Shown in pieces: positions 44,529-53,363 of a stretch of 64,000 bases of DNA. The position numbers were made by a program, and so were the translations under genes. Below the pieces are notes generated by a model. That model did not search any database. It saw only the letters and a program-made list of their open reading frames with translations, and was not told the DNA's origin. Source of the stretch: Flavobacterium lacisediminis (lineage in GTDB: Bacteria > Bacteroidota > Bacteroidia > Flavobacteriales > Flavobacteriaceae); the NCBI RefSeq assembly GCF_025909975.1, contig NZ_JAPCIO010000002.1, forward strand, positions 477,201-541,200. The letters run 5' to 3'. The number at the start of each line of letters is the position of its first letter. The first letter of the stretch is position 1.

Positions 44529-45309
44529 TATTGAAAATGCAGAGTTAGCAAATGCTGTTTTTTTTATTTTGTTAGCTTTTTTATCCATGTTCTTGGTGCT
44601 GGTTTTGTTTTTCTATTTTTCAAGAAAGAAAATCATCCAAATCGAAGTAGATAAAAAAAACTTAGAGATTGAACATCAAAAAGAGTTGTTGAGTTCCGTT
44701 TTAATTACTCAAGAAGAAGAGCGCAAACGTATTGCTCAAGATTTACATGATGATATTAGTTCGAAATTGAATGTAGTTTCACTAAATAGTCATTTATTAA
44801 AAACTCCAAATTTAAACGAAACCGAGCAACTAGAAATCACCAATAATATTATTGAGTTAACTCAAAAAGCATTAGAAAATTCCCGACGCATTGCTCACGA
44901 TTTATTACCACCAGTTTTAGAGAAATTTGGACTTCATGCCGGAATTGAAGAACTTGTGGAAGAGTTCAATAGTACTAAAACTGTTAAAGTTTCGTATGAG
45001 AATAGTATTGATTTTGAAAGCTATCCTATTGAAAAACATTTACATATATTTCGCATCCTTCAAGAATTGTTAAATAATTCCCTTAGACACGGAAAAGCAA
45101 CTGAAATTTCAATTCAATTTACTACTTTCGAAGACCGAAAAACCTGTACATATATTGATAATGGGCTAGGTTTTGATAGTTCGAGTGAAGAAAATCAAAA
45201 AGGTTTGGGAATGAAGAATATAGAAAGTAGAATCAACTTTTTAGGAGGTGATTTTAGTTTTACTTCAAAACCAAATAAAGGAGTAAAAATGATATTTAAT
45301 TTCAAGTAA
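44512..45309 (+). CDS. Sensor histidine kinase, NarL-partner type (HisKA_3)
   Basis: A 265-residue kinase with one N-terminal membrane segment (about 13-38), a HisKA_3 dimerisation helix with the phospho-histidine in ERKRIAQDLHDDISSKLN (about residue 78), and a HATPase_c domain (ILQELLNNSLRHGKATEISI, DNGLGFD, GLGMKNIESR). It lacks a periplasmic sensor domain. Coupled by overlap to the response regulator gene (1 bp). Confidence 0.92.
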   Translation: MADTINIENAELANAVFFILLAFLSMFLVLVLFFYFSRKKIIQIEVDKKNLEIEHQKELLSSVLITQEEERKRIAQDLHDDISSKLNVVSLNSHLLKTPNLNETEQLEITNNIIELTQKALENSRRIAHDLLPPVLEKFGLHAGIEELVEEFNSTKTVKVSYENSIDFESYPIEKHLHIFRILQELLNNSLRHGKATEISIQFTTFEDRKTCTYIDNGLGFDSSSEENQKGLGMKNIESRINFLGGDFSFTSKPNKGVKMIFNFK

Positions 45310-45995
45310 TGGAACAAAAGATTAAAATAATGTTAGCTGATGATGAAGAATTATTCCGAAAAGGAATCTATTTCTTACTACAACGCGAACCTAATATTGA
45401 AATTATTTTCGAAGCTTCAAACGGTAGTGAGTTAGTAGAACACTTAAAATCCGCAACTGAACTTCCCGATATCATTATGATGGATTTAAAAATGCCATTA
45501 TTAAACGGAGTAGAAGCTACCAAACTTATTCACAAAGATTTTCCAGCAATTCGAATCATTGCCTTAACGAGTTACAATACAAAATCGTTTATTGCTAATA
45601 TGATTAATGTAGGAGCGGCATCTTATTTAGTAAAAAATGCGTCTCCAGTTGATATGATTAAAACTGTTAATGAAGTGGCTCAAAAAGGATTTTATTATAA
45701 TGAAATCGTTATGGAAGTAATTCATCAAAACATGATTTCAAATGTAACTTCAAGAACTGTTTTAGATGAAGATTTTTTAACCGAAAGAGAAAAAGAAGTA
45801 TTAGAATTAATCTGCAAACAATACAGTTCGGCCGAAATTGGAGAAATGCTTAGCTTGAGTGCGCGAACTGTTGATGGTCATAGAAACAACCTCTTATTAA
45901 AGACCAATTCTAAAAATATGGCAGGATTAGTAATATTTGCCATACAAAATAAAATTATAAACTTAGAAGACTCTAATAATGATATTGAGTCTTAA
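45309..45995 (+). CDS. LuxR/NarL-family response regulator
   Basis: A 228-residue regulator. Receiver domain with DDEE, phospho-aspartate in IIMMDLKMP (about residue 59), and TSYNT and LVKNAS. LuxR HTH at about 150-215 (TEREKEVLELICKQYSSAEI, LSARTVDGHRNNL). It overlaps the kinase gene by one base, so the two form a pair. Targets unknown. Confidence 0.93.
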   Translation: MEQKIKIMLADDEELFRKGIYFLLQREPNIEIIFEASNGSELVEHLKSATELPDIIMMDLKMPLLNGVEATKLIHKDFPAIRIIALTSYNTKSFIANMINVGAASYLVKNASPVDMIKTVNEVAQKGFYYNEIVMEVIHQNMISNVTSRTVLDEDFLTEREKEVLELICKQYSSAEIGEMLSLSARTVDGHRNNLLLKTNSKNMAGLVIFAIQNKIINLEDSNNDIES

Positions 45996-46016
45996 TAATT
46001 AATTATTCGAAAGAAA

Positions 46017-46154
46017 TTAGTAGTTTCTGCAGAATTGAAAAACTAAAACAAAATACACAAGGATAGTTATTGCTAATACTATATATCCAATTTTTTTTAA
46101 CAATTTCATTTCTTTCGAGTTTATTAACGATAAATTACTACTGTTCGTGTTCAT
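46017..46154 (-). CDS. Small membrane protein, putative
   Basis: A 45-residue frame starting at the ATG at 46154 with one membrane segment (KIGYIVLAITILVYFVLVF). It faces the response regulator gene. The mix of a short charged N-terminus and one membrane helix is plausible for a small protein; no other support. Confidence 0.35.
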   Translation of the reverse strand: MNTNSSNLSLINSKEMKLLKKIGYIVLAITILVYFVLVFQFCRNY

Positions 46155-46211
46155 CTTTTCTATTATTTTGATACATGTCAAAACTAGACTAAAAAATATT
46201 GCTGTGTAAGA

Positions 46212-46276
46212 GTAAAAATACCTGATTTTCAAACCAGGTATTTTTACGGGGGTAACCAGGTATTTTTACGGGGGTA
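46212..46276. repeat. Palindromic and tandem ACCAGGTATTTTTACGGG repeats
   Basis: GTAAAAATACCTG (46212-46224) is an inverted partner of CAGGTATTTTTAC (46235-46247). A tandem pair of CCAGGTATTTTTACGGGGGTA follows (46234-46254 and 46256-46276). The 25 bases 46212-46236 equal the reverse complement of 22892-22916 in the mobile element. No gene is encoded. Confidence 0.75.
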
Positions 46277-46346
46277 CGACTTTAACATTTCAATAAATGT
46301 TATTTACAGGAAATGTTATAAATTAGTCCAATTATATTAATTAATC

Positions 46347-47624
46347 ATGAAGTCTAAAGCGATCAGCTTATATATTGTTTTCTTTTTTCTTTGCTCTTTT
46401 TCAAGCAGAGCGGCTTTTTTATTGTTGCCAATGGAAGCAGAAGGACAACAAAATCACTTAAAGGCATACGGAATTACCTATTGGGCTTTAGATAAAAATT
46501 ACAAAGTAAGTTGGTTGTTAAATTACAGAGGCGGTTCCTTTTTATTGCCTGATGCTCCCGAAATTAGAAAAGAATGTCAAATTCGTGGAGTGACTTTTGA
46601 AGTGTTGTCAGATGCCACTACAAATTCAATTTTGGAAGATATCAGTTCGCCATCACAAAATATGGAAACGGTTGTGTTAGAAAAAGCGCCTAAAATTGCG
46701 GTTTATACTCCAAAAGGTAAGCAACCTTGGGACGATGCGGTGACAATGGTCTTAACGTATGCCGAAATTCCATATACCGAAATTTATGATGAAGAAGTGT
46801 TGTCTGACCAATTATTGCTTTATGATTGGCTGCACTTACATCACGAGGATTTTACAGGACAATACGGTAAGTTTTTTGGAAATTATAGAAGCACTCCTTG
46901 GTACATTCAACAAAAAGCAGATGCAGAGGCTTTAGCAAAGAAGTTAGGATATAATAAAGTTTCAGAAGAGAAATTGGCAGTTGCTAAAAAAATCAGAGAT
47001 TTTGTTATAGGTGGTGGATTCATGTTTGCTATGTGTTCGGCTACTGATAGTTTTGATATTGCACTTTCTGCAGAAGGTGTTGATATTTGCGAACCTATGT
47101 TTGATGGAGATGATTCGGAAGCTAATTATCAAACTCGAATTGATTACACTAGTACTTTTGCTTTTAAAGATTATAAGTTAGAACGTAATCCAATGGTATA
47201 TGAATTTTCAGATATTGATACAACAGAAGATCATGGAAAAGGTTCGTTTTCAATGGATAAAGATTATTTTACTTTAATGGAATATTCCGCAAAATGGGAT
47301 CCTATTCCTACAATGTTGTGCCAAAATCATACGCAACTAGTAAAAGGTTTTATGGGGCAAACTACTGCTTTTGATGCCGAAAAAATCAAATCTAATGTTT
47401 TGGTAATGGGTGAATGTAAAATCAACGGTGAAGCACGTTACATTCATGGAACCAAAGGAAAAGGAATGTTTACTTTTTACGGAGGCCACGACCCAGAAGA
47501 TTATCAACATAGAGTAGGAGATGCTCCAACCGTTTTAGATTTACATCCCAATTCGCCAGGTTATCGTTTGATTTTGAATAATGTGTTGTTTCCGGCAGCA
47601 AGAAAGAAAAAGCTTAAAACATAA
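46347..47624 (+). CDS. Secreted glutamine-amidotransferase-like protein (often annotated asparagine synthetase B)
   Basis: A 425-residue protein with a signal peptide (SLYIVFFFLCSFSSRA). The body has Rossmann-like strands and a nucleophile-elbow-like VIGGGFMFAMCSATDSFDIA (about residues 220-239, Cys in AMCSA), as in class I amidotransferases. HGTKGKGMFTFYGGHDPEDY near the end may give the histidine. Databases commonly label this flavobacterial family asparagine synthetase B, but the secretion signal makes that function doubtful. Reaction unknown. Confidence 0.75.
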   Translation: MKSKAISLYIVFFFLCSFSSRAAFLLLPMEAEGQQNHLKAYGITYWALDKNYKVSWLLNYRGGSFLLPDAPEIRKECQIRGVTFEVLSDATTNSILEDISSPSQNMETVVLEKAPKIAVYTPKGKQPWDDAVTMVLTYAEIPYTEIYDEEVLSDQLLLYDWLHLHHEDFTGQYGKFFGNYRSTPWYIQQKADAEALAKKLGYNKVSEEKLAVAKKIRDFVIGGGFMFAMCSATDSFDIALSAEGVDICEPMFDGDDSEANYQTRIDYTSTFAFKDYKLERNPMVYEFSDIDTTEDHGKGSFSMDKDYFTLMEYSAKWDPIPTMLCQNHTQLVKGFMGQTTAFDAEKIKSNVLVMGECKINGEARYIHGTKGKGMFTFYGGHDPEDYQHRVGDAPTVLDLHPNSPGYRLILNNVLFPAARKKKLKT

Positions 47625-47753
47625 AGTTTTTTCTTATTACTTTTTTTATATTCTTAGATTATTTTTTGAGTCAGAAACAAAAAACAATTCAAGAATATGA
47701 ATTTAGGGTAGAATTTTAATTTTTTTCACCTCTTAAAAAGGTTTGCTATAATT

Positions 47754-49451
47754 ATGAGATATATTATTTTGCTTGTTTTTTTTTCAAATTTTGTGTTTTC
47801 TCAATCGCAAAGTAAGGTTTCATATGAATCTTATTATAAAAACAAAACAGATTCGATTTATAAAAAATTAAATTTTCAAATTAAAAAAGAGATAGAAACG
47901 ACAGAGGAAAGAAGAATTAGTCTATACTTAGAATATGCTAAGGTTTTAAAAAAAAGAAACGAATCTGATAGTGCTATATATTATTACATTAAAGCAGAAA
48001 AATATTTCAAAAAAAATAAAAAACGTGATAGTTTAGTATACATTTATTCTTCGATGGCTGAAGTTTTTCGATTTAATGATTTGCCCAAACAATCTAAAAA
48101 ATTTATTGATGAAGCTAAAAAAAATATTGACATAAATAATATTTCAATAGATATTTTAGCCTATTATTATAACCGTAGAGCTGCAATAGAATCAATGTAT
48201 TTTGATAAAAATAATGCTCTAAAATATTCAAAAAAAGTACTTGATTTAGAATATAAAATTAAAAACAAAGAAATAGTAGTTTATAGTTACAATGAGATTG
48301 CAGCTTTAAATGAGTTTGTATTTAAAAAGCATGATTTAAAATCTTGTTTAGAAGAGTATAAACAAGCCTTTAAATTAGCACTTAAATATGATGTAATAGA
48401 CCCTCAATTAGATATAATAGTCAACATCAGCAGGGTTTCTTCTCAATTAAATCAATTGGATACAGCAATTGATTATCTATTAAAAGGTGAAGAAATTGCT
48501 AACAAAGTAGGGAGTGAATATCATATTTATATTTATAATCAATTATTAAAAGGTTTTTATTATCAAAAAAAACAATTCAAAAAAGCTTTTGATAGTTATG
48601 ATAAAGCAATGATTTTTGAAAGAAAACTAATCCACGAAAATCTATTAGCAAAAACGCTTGAAATAGAGAAAAAATACAATCTTTCAATAAAAGAGAATGA
48701 ATTAAAAAAGAAAGAAAATGAAATTATTTTAAAAAATAATGAATTAGAAAATAATAAAAAAACAACTCTTTTATTAAGTATTACTTTCTTAATTACACTT
48801 TTAGCTGTTTTTACACTAGTTTATTACTACAGGAAAATAAACAAATATAATAAGCAATTAGAAAACTTATCAAATGAAAATGAATTTTTATTAAGCGAGG
48901 CTAATCACAGAATTAACAATAACCTTCAGTTAATTATTATTTTAATTTCAGAGCAATTGAAAAAAATGCCATTAAATGAACAAGTTATAATTAATAATAT
49001 TTTAGCAAAAATTGAGTCTATTGCAACTTTACATAAACATTTGTATAAAAGTAATGATGTTTCAAAAATTGATTTAGAAAAATATTTTAATGAAATTGTG
49101 ATAAACTTGCACGAGGTCTTTGAAAACAATAATATTGAAACTAATTTTTTAATTAATAAAGTGTCAACTACACCTGATAATGCAATGTATTATGGTTTAT
49201 TACTTACAGAACTTTGTATAAATTCTGTCAAACATGCTTTTACCGAAGACACAAAAGTTAAAAGAATAGAATTTGAATGTTTTAGTAATGAAGAAAATAG
49301 TATTCATTTTAAATATTTTGATAATGGGAGTAACTCTAAAAATCAAATAATCAAACCAAAATTAGTTGATAAAATTTGTAGAAATTTAAATATTAATTAC
49401 AAAATTGACACTGAAAACGGATTTTTATTTACTTTCACTAAAAATAATTAA
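47754..49451 (+). CDS. TPR-containing histidine kinase (HisKA_2/HWE type)
   Basis: A 565-residue inner-membrane kinase. Signal 1-16 (FFSNFVFSQS), TPR repeats about 50-300 in the periplasm, coiled coil 300-335, one membrane segment about 339-357 (TLLLSITFLITLLAVFTLVYY), then HisKA_2 with EANHRINNNLQLIIILISEQ (His about 384) and an HATPase_c end. It pairs with the LytTR regulator 6 bp downstream. Signal unknown. Confidence 0.9.
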   Translation: MRYIILLVFFSNFVFSQSQSKVSYESYYKNKTDSIYKKLNFQIKKEIETTEERRISLYLEYAKVLKKRNESDSAIYYYIKAEKYFKKNKKRDSLVYIYSSMAEVFRFNDLPKQSKKFIDEAKKNIDINNISIDILAYYYNRRAAIESMYFDKNNALKYSKKVLDLEYKIKNKEIVVYSYNEIAALNEFVFKKHDLKSCLEEYKQAFKLALKYDVIDPQLDIIVNISRVSSQLNQLDTAIDYLLKGEEIANKVGSEYHIYIYNQLLKGFYYQKKQFKKAFDSYDKAMIFERKLIHENLLAKTLEIEKKYNLSIKENELKKKENEIILKNNELENNKKTTLLLSITFLITLLAVFTLVYYYRKINKYNKQLENLSNENEFLLSEANHRINNNLQLIIILISEQLKKMPLNEQVIINNILAKIESIATLHKHLYKSNDVSKIDLEKYFNEIVINLHEVFENNNIETNFLINKVSTTPDNAMYYGLLLTELCINSVKHAFTEDTKVKRIEFECFSNEENSIHFKYFDNGSNSKNQIIKPKLVDKICRNLNINYKIDTENGFLFTFTKNN

Positions 49452-49457
49452 ATACTT

Positions 49458-50111
49458 ATGGCCCCAAAGATTTTAATTGTAGAAGATGATGTAATTATTG
49501 CAGAATTTATAAAAGATATTTTAGAGGAAAATAACTATAATTCTGTAACGATTGCGAACGATTATGAAACTGCAGTTTCTGAAATGCAAAATTTTGTTCC
49601 AGATTTAATATTAATGGATATTAATTTAAACGGATTGAATTCGGGTATTGAACTTGCTGAGAAAAAAAATGAAAATGCTAAAGTAATTTTTTTAACAGGT
49701 CAAAATGATCATGGATTAATGAGTAAAGCATTGACTACTAGCCCTGAATCATATCTAACAAAACCCTTAAAAAAGAATGATTTAATTGCAGCCATACAAT
49801 TATCTATTCTAAAAAATAAACCATCTTATGTAGTTATAAAAGATGGTACAAAAACGATAAAAATTGATTTAAATGAAATTCTTTTTGCTAAGAGTGAAAA
49901 CATTTATGTTGATATACAAACTACAACAAAAAAATATACAATTAGAAAATCGTTGGATACTTTTTTAAAAGAATTGAACAATTCAAACTTTATTAAAGTT
50001 CATCGATCATATGTTATAAATACAATTAAAATAACTTCAAAGAAAACAACTTCTGTTTTTATAGAAAAGTATGAAATACCTATTTCTAGAAATACTAATT
50101 TAGAGTTGTAA
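49458..50111 (+). CDS. LytTR-family response regulator
   Basis: A 217-residue regulator. Receiver domain about 3-118 with phospho-aspartate in LILMDINLNG (about residue 54); LytTR DNA-binding domain about 120-217 (LFAKSENIYVDIQT, FIKVHRSYVINT). It partners the TPR kinase upstream and precedes a surface-protein gene by 96 bp, which it may control. A run of 15 A's follows its stop. Confidence 0.92.
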   Translation: MAPKILIVEDDVIIAEFIKDILEENNYNSVTIANDYETAVSEMQNFVPDLILMDINLNGLNSGIELAEKKNENAKVIFLTGQNDHGLMSKALTTSPESYLTKPLKKNDLIAAIQLSILKNKPSYVVIKDGTKTIKIDLNEILFAKSENIYVDIQTTTKKYTIRKSLDTFLKELNNSNFIKVHRSYVINTIKITSKKTTSVFIEKYEIPISRNTNLEL

Positions 50112-50207
50112 TTACCGTTCACCTACAAAATTAAGTAGTTGACAACAAAAAAAAAAAAAACATATATTAAACAAGTATTTTAGTTTCATAATTGTAAATT
50201 TTAAATC

Positions 50208-52520
50208 ATGAGAGTAAAAAATTACTTATTAATTATTTTTGTTTTTATACAAGCTGCCCTTTTTTCACAACAAGGCACACACTTAAATTTTGATGGTTTT
50301 AATGATGATATTGTTTTACCAGCAAATATTGGTAACACATTAAGTAACGGTACTGAATTAACAATTGAGTATTGGTTTAAAGGTACTAATGTACAAAGTG
50401 CGGTTCGTATTCAAAATGGGGCTGGTTATATTGTTGCTGGTTGGGGAGCTTCCAATAATCCTCAATTTATTGTTTCTACAGATGGAGGTACTTCAGGGGT
50501 TTCTTGTGGTCCAAGTGTAGTGGATAATACATGGCACCACCTTGCTTTTGTGTGGAAAAAGAATGACATTTTCGCTACTTATTTAGACGGCATACTGCAA
50601 GATAGCCGCACAGCTGCAAACGTAAATTTACCTATTTTTTCTGGAGATTTAGTAAGAATTGGCTCTTTTAATGGTGCAAGCGAATTTATAAGAGGCAATA
50701 TTGACGATGTTCGTATTTGGAATGTTGCCAAATCTTCTACACAAATTAATGCTTCAAAAAATTGTGAGCTACAAGGTAATGAAACTGGTTTATTAGCGTA
50801 TTACAAATTTAATCAAGGAACAGGTGCTGCAAATAATGTAGGAGTTACAACACTAACAGACGCAACTTCAAATGGATTTAATGGTTCATTAATCAATTTT
50901 TCATTAACAGGAATTACTTCTAACTGGTTAGCGGGTTCTCTCGCAACCATTCCACCAACAGTTACTCCAACAGTAATATATAATCAAGGAACTACAGCTA
51001 GTGCTTTAACAGCAACTGTGGGTGCAAATGGTACAGGTTTATTATGGTACACTTCTGCAACTGGAGGAACGGGTTCAACAATAGCACCAACACCAAGTAC
51101 AACAAATCCAGGGACTACTTCTTATTGGGTATCAAGTACTAATGCAAATGGTTGCGAAAGTGCAAGAGCCGAAATAGTTGTAATTGTTTATGTTGATAAT
51201 GGTTGTTGGTCGAAAATTTCGTCCGGACATGGTAATCACACTTTAGCAATCAAATTAGATGGGACTTTATGGGCATGGGGAGCTAATACCAATGGTCAGT
51301 TAGGAGATGGTACAAATACCGATAAAAATATTCCGGTACAAATAGGAACTGATACCAACTGGTCTGTGGTTTCTGCCGGTGAAAACCATTCTCTTGCATT
51401 AAAATCTGATGGTACATTATGGGCATGGGGTTATAATGCATATGGTCAATTAGGAGATGGAACCACAGTTGATAAAAATATACCTACACAAATAGGTACA
51501 TCTATTTCATGGACTAAGATTGCTGCAGGTGGAAATCATTCGCTTGGAATGCATAATAATAAAGTGAATGTATGGGGTAATAATGCGTTTGGTCAATTAT
51601 GGCTTACTACTTCAGTTCAACTTACCCCTTTTCAGCTTGGTTATAGGTCTTATATAGATATAATTGCTGCAGGTAAAAATCATTCTATAATGGGAACTAA
51701 TGGTAGAACTGATGCATTTGTTACTGGATTAAATGCTAACGGACAATTAGGACTTGGAAATACTAATAATGTCGCTGATTCTAGTTTTAGAAGTGTTATT
51801 AGATTCAATTTAGGTGTTGTTGCAATATCGCTTGGAGGGGCTCATTCATTAGTTATTCTTTCGGATGGTTCTTTATGGTCTTTTGGAGCCAATATTCATG
51901 GGCAATTAGGAGATGGCACTACTACAGATAAACTAACTCCTATTCGAATTGGAACGGATACTGATTGGGCTTCAATTTCTGCTGGAGGTAATCATACAAT
52001 AGCACGAAAAACCAATGGTACTTTATGGACTTGGGGTTTTAATAATAATGGTCAATTAGGAGATGGAACAAACACAAATAAAAACATTCCAATACAAATA
52101 GGGACTGGTACAACTTGGTCTTCTATAGCTGCAGCGGATAATCATTCTGTAGCTTTACAATCCAACAGTTCTTTTTGGGTTTGGGGATTAAATCAGGTAG
52201 GACAATTAGGTGATGGAACAACTGTAGATAAAATTGTGCCGACGGCAATAGAATGCCTGTATGTTTTAAGTTCAGATGATTTTATTGCAGAAAATAATGT
52301 AACCATTTATCCAAATCCTTCAAATGGTATTTTTACAATAGATGCAAAAGAAGCAGTCACAGTCGAAGTATATGATATGATTGGTAAAAAGGTATTTAAT
52401 TCTAAAGTAGCTTTAGGTTCGTCAAATTTTGATTTATCCAATCATTCAAATGGAATTTATTTGTTAATGGTTACGAATCTAAATGGAAATAAAAGTACTT
52501 ACAAATTAATAAAAAAATGA
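50208..52520 (+). CDS. T9SS type A surface protein with LamG and RCC1 repeats
   Basis: A 770-residue secreted protein. Signal peptide 1-20 (LLIIFVFIQAALFSQ); LamG/concanavalin-like domain about 25-190; Ig-like linker to about 330; six or seven RCC1-like repeats about 335-690 with GDGTNTDKN and LWAWGxNxxGQLGDG units, forming a beta-propeller; T9SS type A sorting domain about 698-770 (TIYPNPSNGIFTIDAKE). Probably an adhesin or carbohydrate-binding surface protein. Its stop overlaps a microprotein gene. Confidence 0.9.
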   Translation: MRVKNYLLIIFVFIQAALFSQQGTHLNFDGFNDDIVLPANIGNTLSNGTELTIEYWFKGTNVQSAVRIQNGAGYIVAGWGASNNPQFIVSTDGGTSGVSCGPSVVDNTWHHLAFVWKKNDIFATYLDGILQDSRTAANVNLPIFSGDLVRIGSFNGASEFIRGNIDDVRIWNVAKSSTQINASKNCELQGNETGLLAYYKFNQGTGAANNVGVTTLTDATSNGFNGSLINFSLTGITSNWLAGSLATIPPTVTPTVIYNQGTTASALTATVGANGTGLLWYTSATGGTGSTIAPTPSTTNPGTTSYWVSSTNANGCESARAEIVVIVYVDNGCWSKISSGHGNHTLAIKLDGTLWAWGANTNGQLGDGTNTDKNIPVQIGTDTNWSVVSAGENHSLALKSDGTLWAWGYNAYGQLGDGTTVDKNIPTQIGTSISWTKIAAGGNHSLGMHNNKVNVWGNNAFGQLWLTTSVQLTPFQLGYRSYIDIIAAGKNHSIMGTNGRTDAFVTGLNANGQLGLGNTNNVADSSFRSVIRFNLGVVAISLGGAHSLVILSDGSLWSFGANIHGQLGDGTTTDKLTPIRIGTDTDWASISAGGNHTIARKTNGTLWTWGFNNNGQLGDGTNTNKNIPIQIGTGTTWSSIAAADNHSVALQSNSSFWVWGLNQVGQLGDGTTVDKIVPTAIECLYVLSSDDFIAENNVTIYPNPSNGIFTIDAKEAVTVEVYDMIGKKVFNSKVALGSSNFDLSNHSNGIYLLMVTNLNGNKSTYKLIKK

Positions 52521-52612
52521 TGAAATTTTTTGAAGATAAAAGATTAGAAATTTTGCTTTTCATTATTTATGTACTTTTATTATCAGTAGGAATATTCATT
52601 TATTTACATTAA
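52517..52612 (+). CDS. 31-residue membrane microprotein
   Basis: Starts MMKFFEDKRLEILL and then has one membrane segment (LLFIIYVLLLSVGIFIYLH). The ATG overlaps the RCC1 gene stop (ATGA), so translation is coupled, and a strong terminator follows at once. That placement inside the transcript makes a real small protein likely. It may sit at the inner membrane. Confidence 0.6.
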   Translation: MMKFFEDKRLEILLFIIYVLLLSVGIFIYLH

Positions 52613-52643
52613 AAAAAGCCAGCAATTTGCTGGCTTTTTTTAA
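52613..52643 (+). terminator. Terminator after the RCC1 operon
   Basis: AAAGCCAGCA pairs with TGCTGGCTTT around ATT, followed by a T-run. Confidence 0.92.
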
Positions 52644-52771
52644 TTCGTATACAAAATATTGCATTTCGTAACATTTTTAAAATTTGAATTCAAATTAATG
52701 CTAAATTTAAAGTATTAATAGTCAATATTTTGAGTTATTTTAAAACATATAATTACAAGATTATAACTTTG

Positions 52772-52796
52772 TTAGTATTAATTGTTCTAATACTAA
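52772..52796. promoter_or_regulatory. Perfect 9-bp inverted repeat, operator-like
   Basis: TTAGTATTA (52772-52780) and TAATACTAA (52788-52796) flank a 7-base spacer, just after a TAACTTTG -7-like box (52764-52771, plus strand). No plus-strand gene follows, so the site may belong to the minus-strand DinB-like gene or be chance. Confidence 0.35.
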
Positions 52797-52819
52797 ACAT
52801 CATTTATGTTTTAAATTGA

Positions 52820-53278
52820 TTATTTCAAAATGTCCTTAATAATTAGCAAATGATGTTTCGTGTGAAGCACTAAAAAGTTTTCTGTTTCTTTCTTGTTTAA
52901 AATCCCAAAAAAAGGATGTGGGAAATTCGCATTCTTATTCAAATCTTTCCATCCAATCAAATTCTCTTTCACTTTTGACACACTTGCAGCTAGAGTATCT
53001 CTATTAATTTCGCCTTCAGGTCGTACAATTTTTGGCGCTTTTGCTTTTCCTCTAGGGATTTTTTTAGCAACTGTTAAAATTAAAAAGCGTTTAAAATTGA
53101 AATGCCATTGATAATCTGAAGGATTCGAATTTTTACAAGCTGTAACAATTTGGTCAATCGTTTTCAAACTATGTTCTATATGCCAACCTACACTTCCGCC
53201 AGAAACCGTAAGATTTGTAGTTTCAAATTGTGAGATTTTAGATTCTAACTGGCTAATTAAGTTTTGTAAGTTTTGCAT
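52820..53278 (-). CDS. DinB-like protein, DUF1569 type
   Basis: A 152-residue four-helix protein with metal-ligand-like histidines: GWHIEHSLKTIDQI, and FLVLHTKHHLLIIKDIL (H-x3-H). DUF1569/DinB-like proteins are often thiol- or metal-dependent enzymes of unknown substrate. Minus strand, cytoplasmic. Confidence 0.75.
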   Translation of the reverse strand: MQNLQNLISQLESKISQFETTNLTVSGGSVGWHIEHSLKTIDQIVTACKNSNPSDYQWHFNFKRFLILTVAKKIPRGKAKAPKIVRPEGEINRDTLAASVSKVKENLIGWKDLNKNANFPHPFFGILNKKETENFLVLHTKHHLLIIKDILK

Positions 53279-53309
53279 GTTGTAGTTTTTATTGACATAA
53301 AAGTATAAA

Positions 53310-53342
53310 AAATCCCAAAGACCTTTGCGGAATTTGGGATTT
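53310..53342 (-). terminator. cphA terminator
   Basis: AAATCCCAAA pairs with TTTGGGATTT across a 13-base loop, with T's following on the minus strand. It lies 22 bp beyond the cphA stop. Confidence 0.8.
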
Positions 53343-53363
53343 ATATTTAAGAATTAACTTTTA

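Noticed and set aside
46017..46232. 71-residue version of the small membrane protein
   Set aside because: The upstream 26 residues overlap the repeat block at 46212-46232; the ATG at 46154 gives a cleaner short protein.
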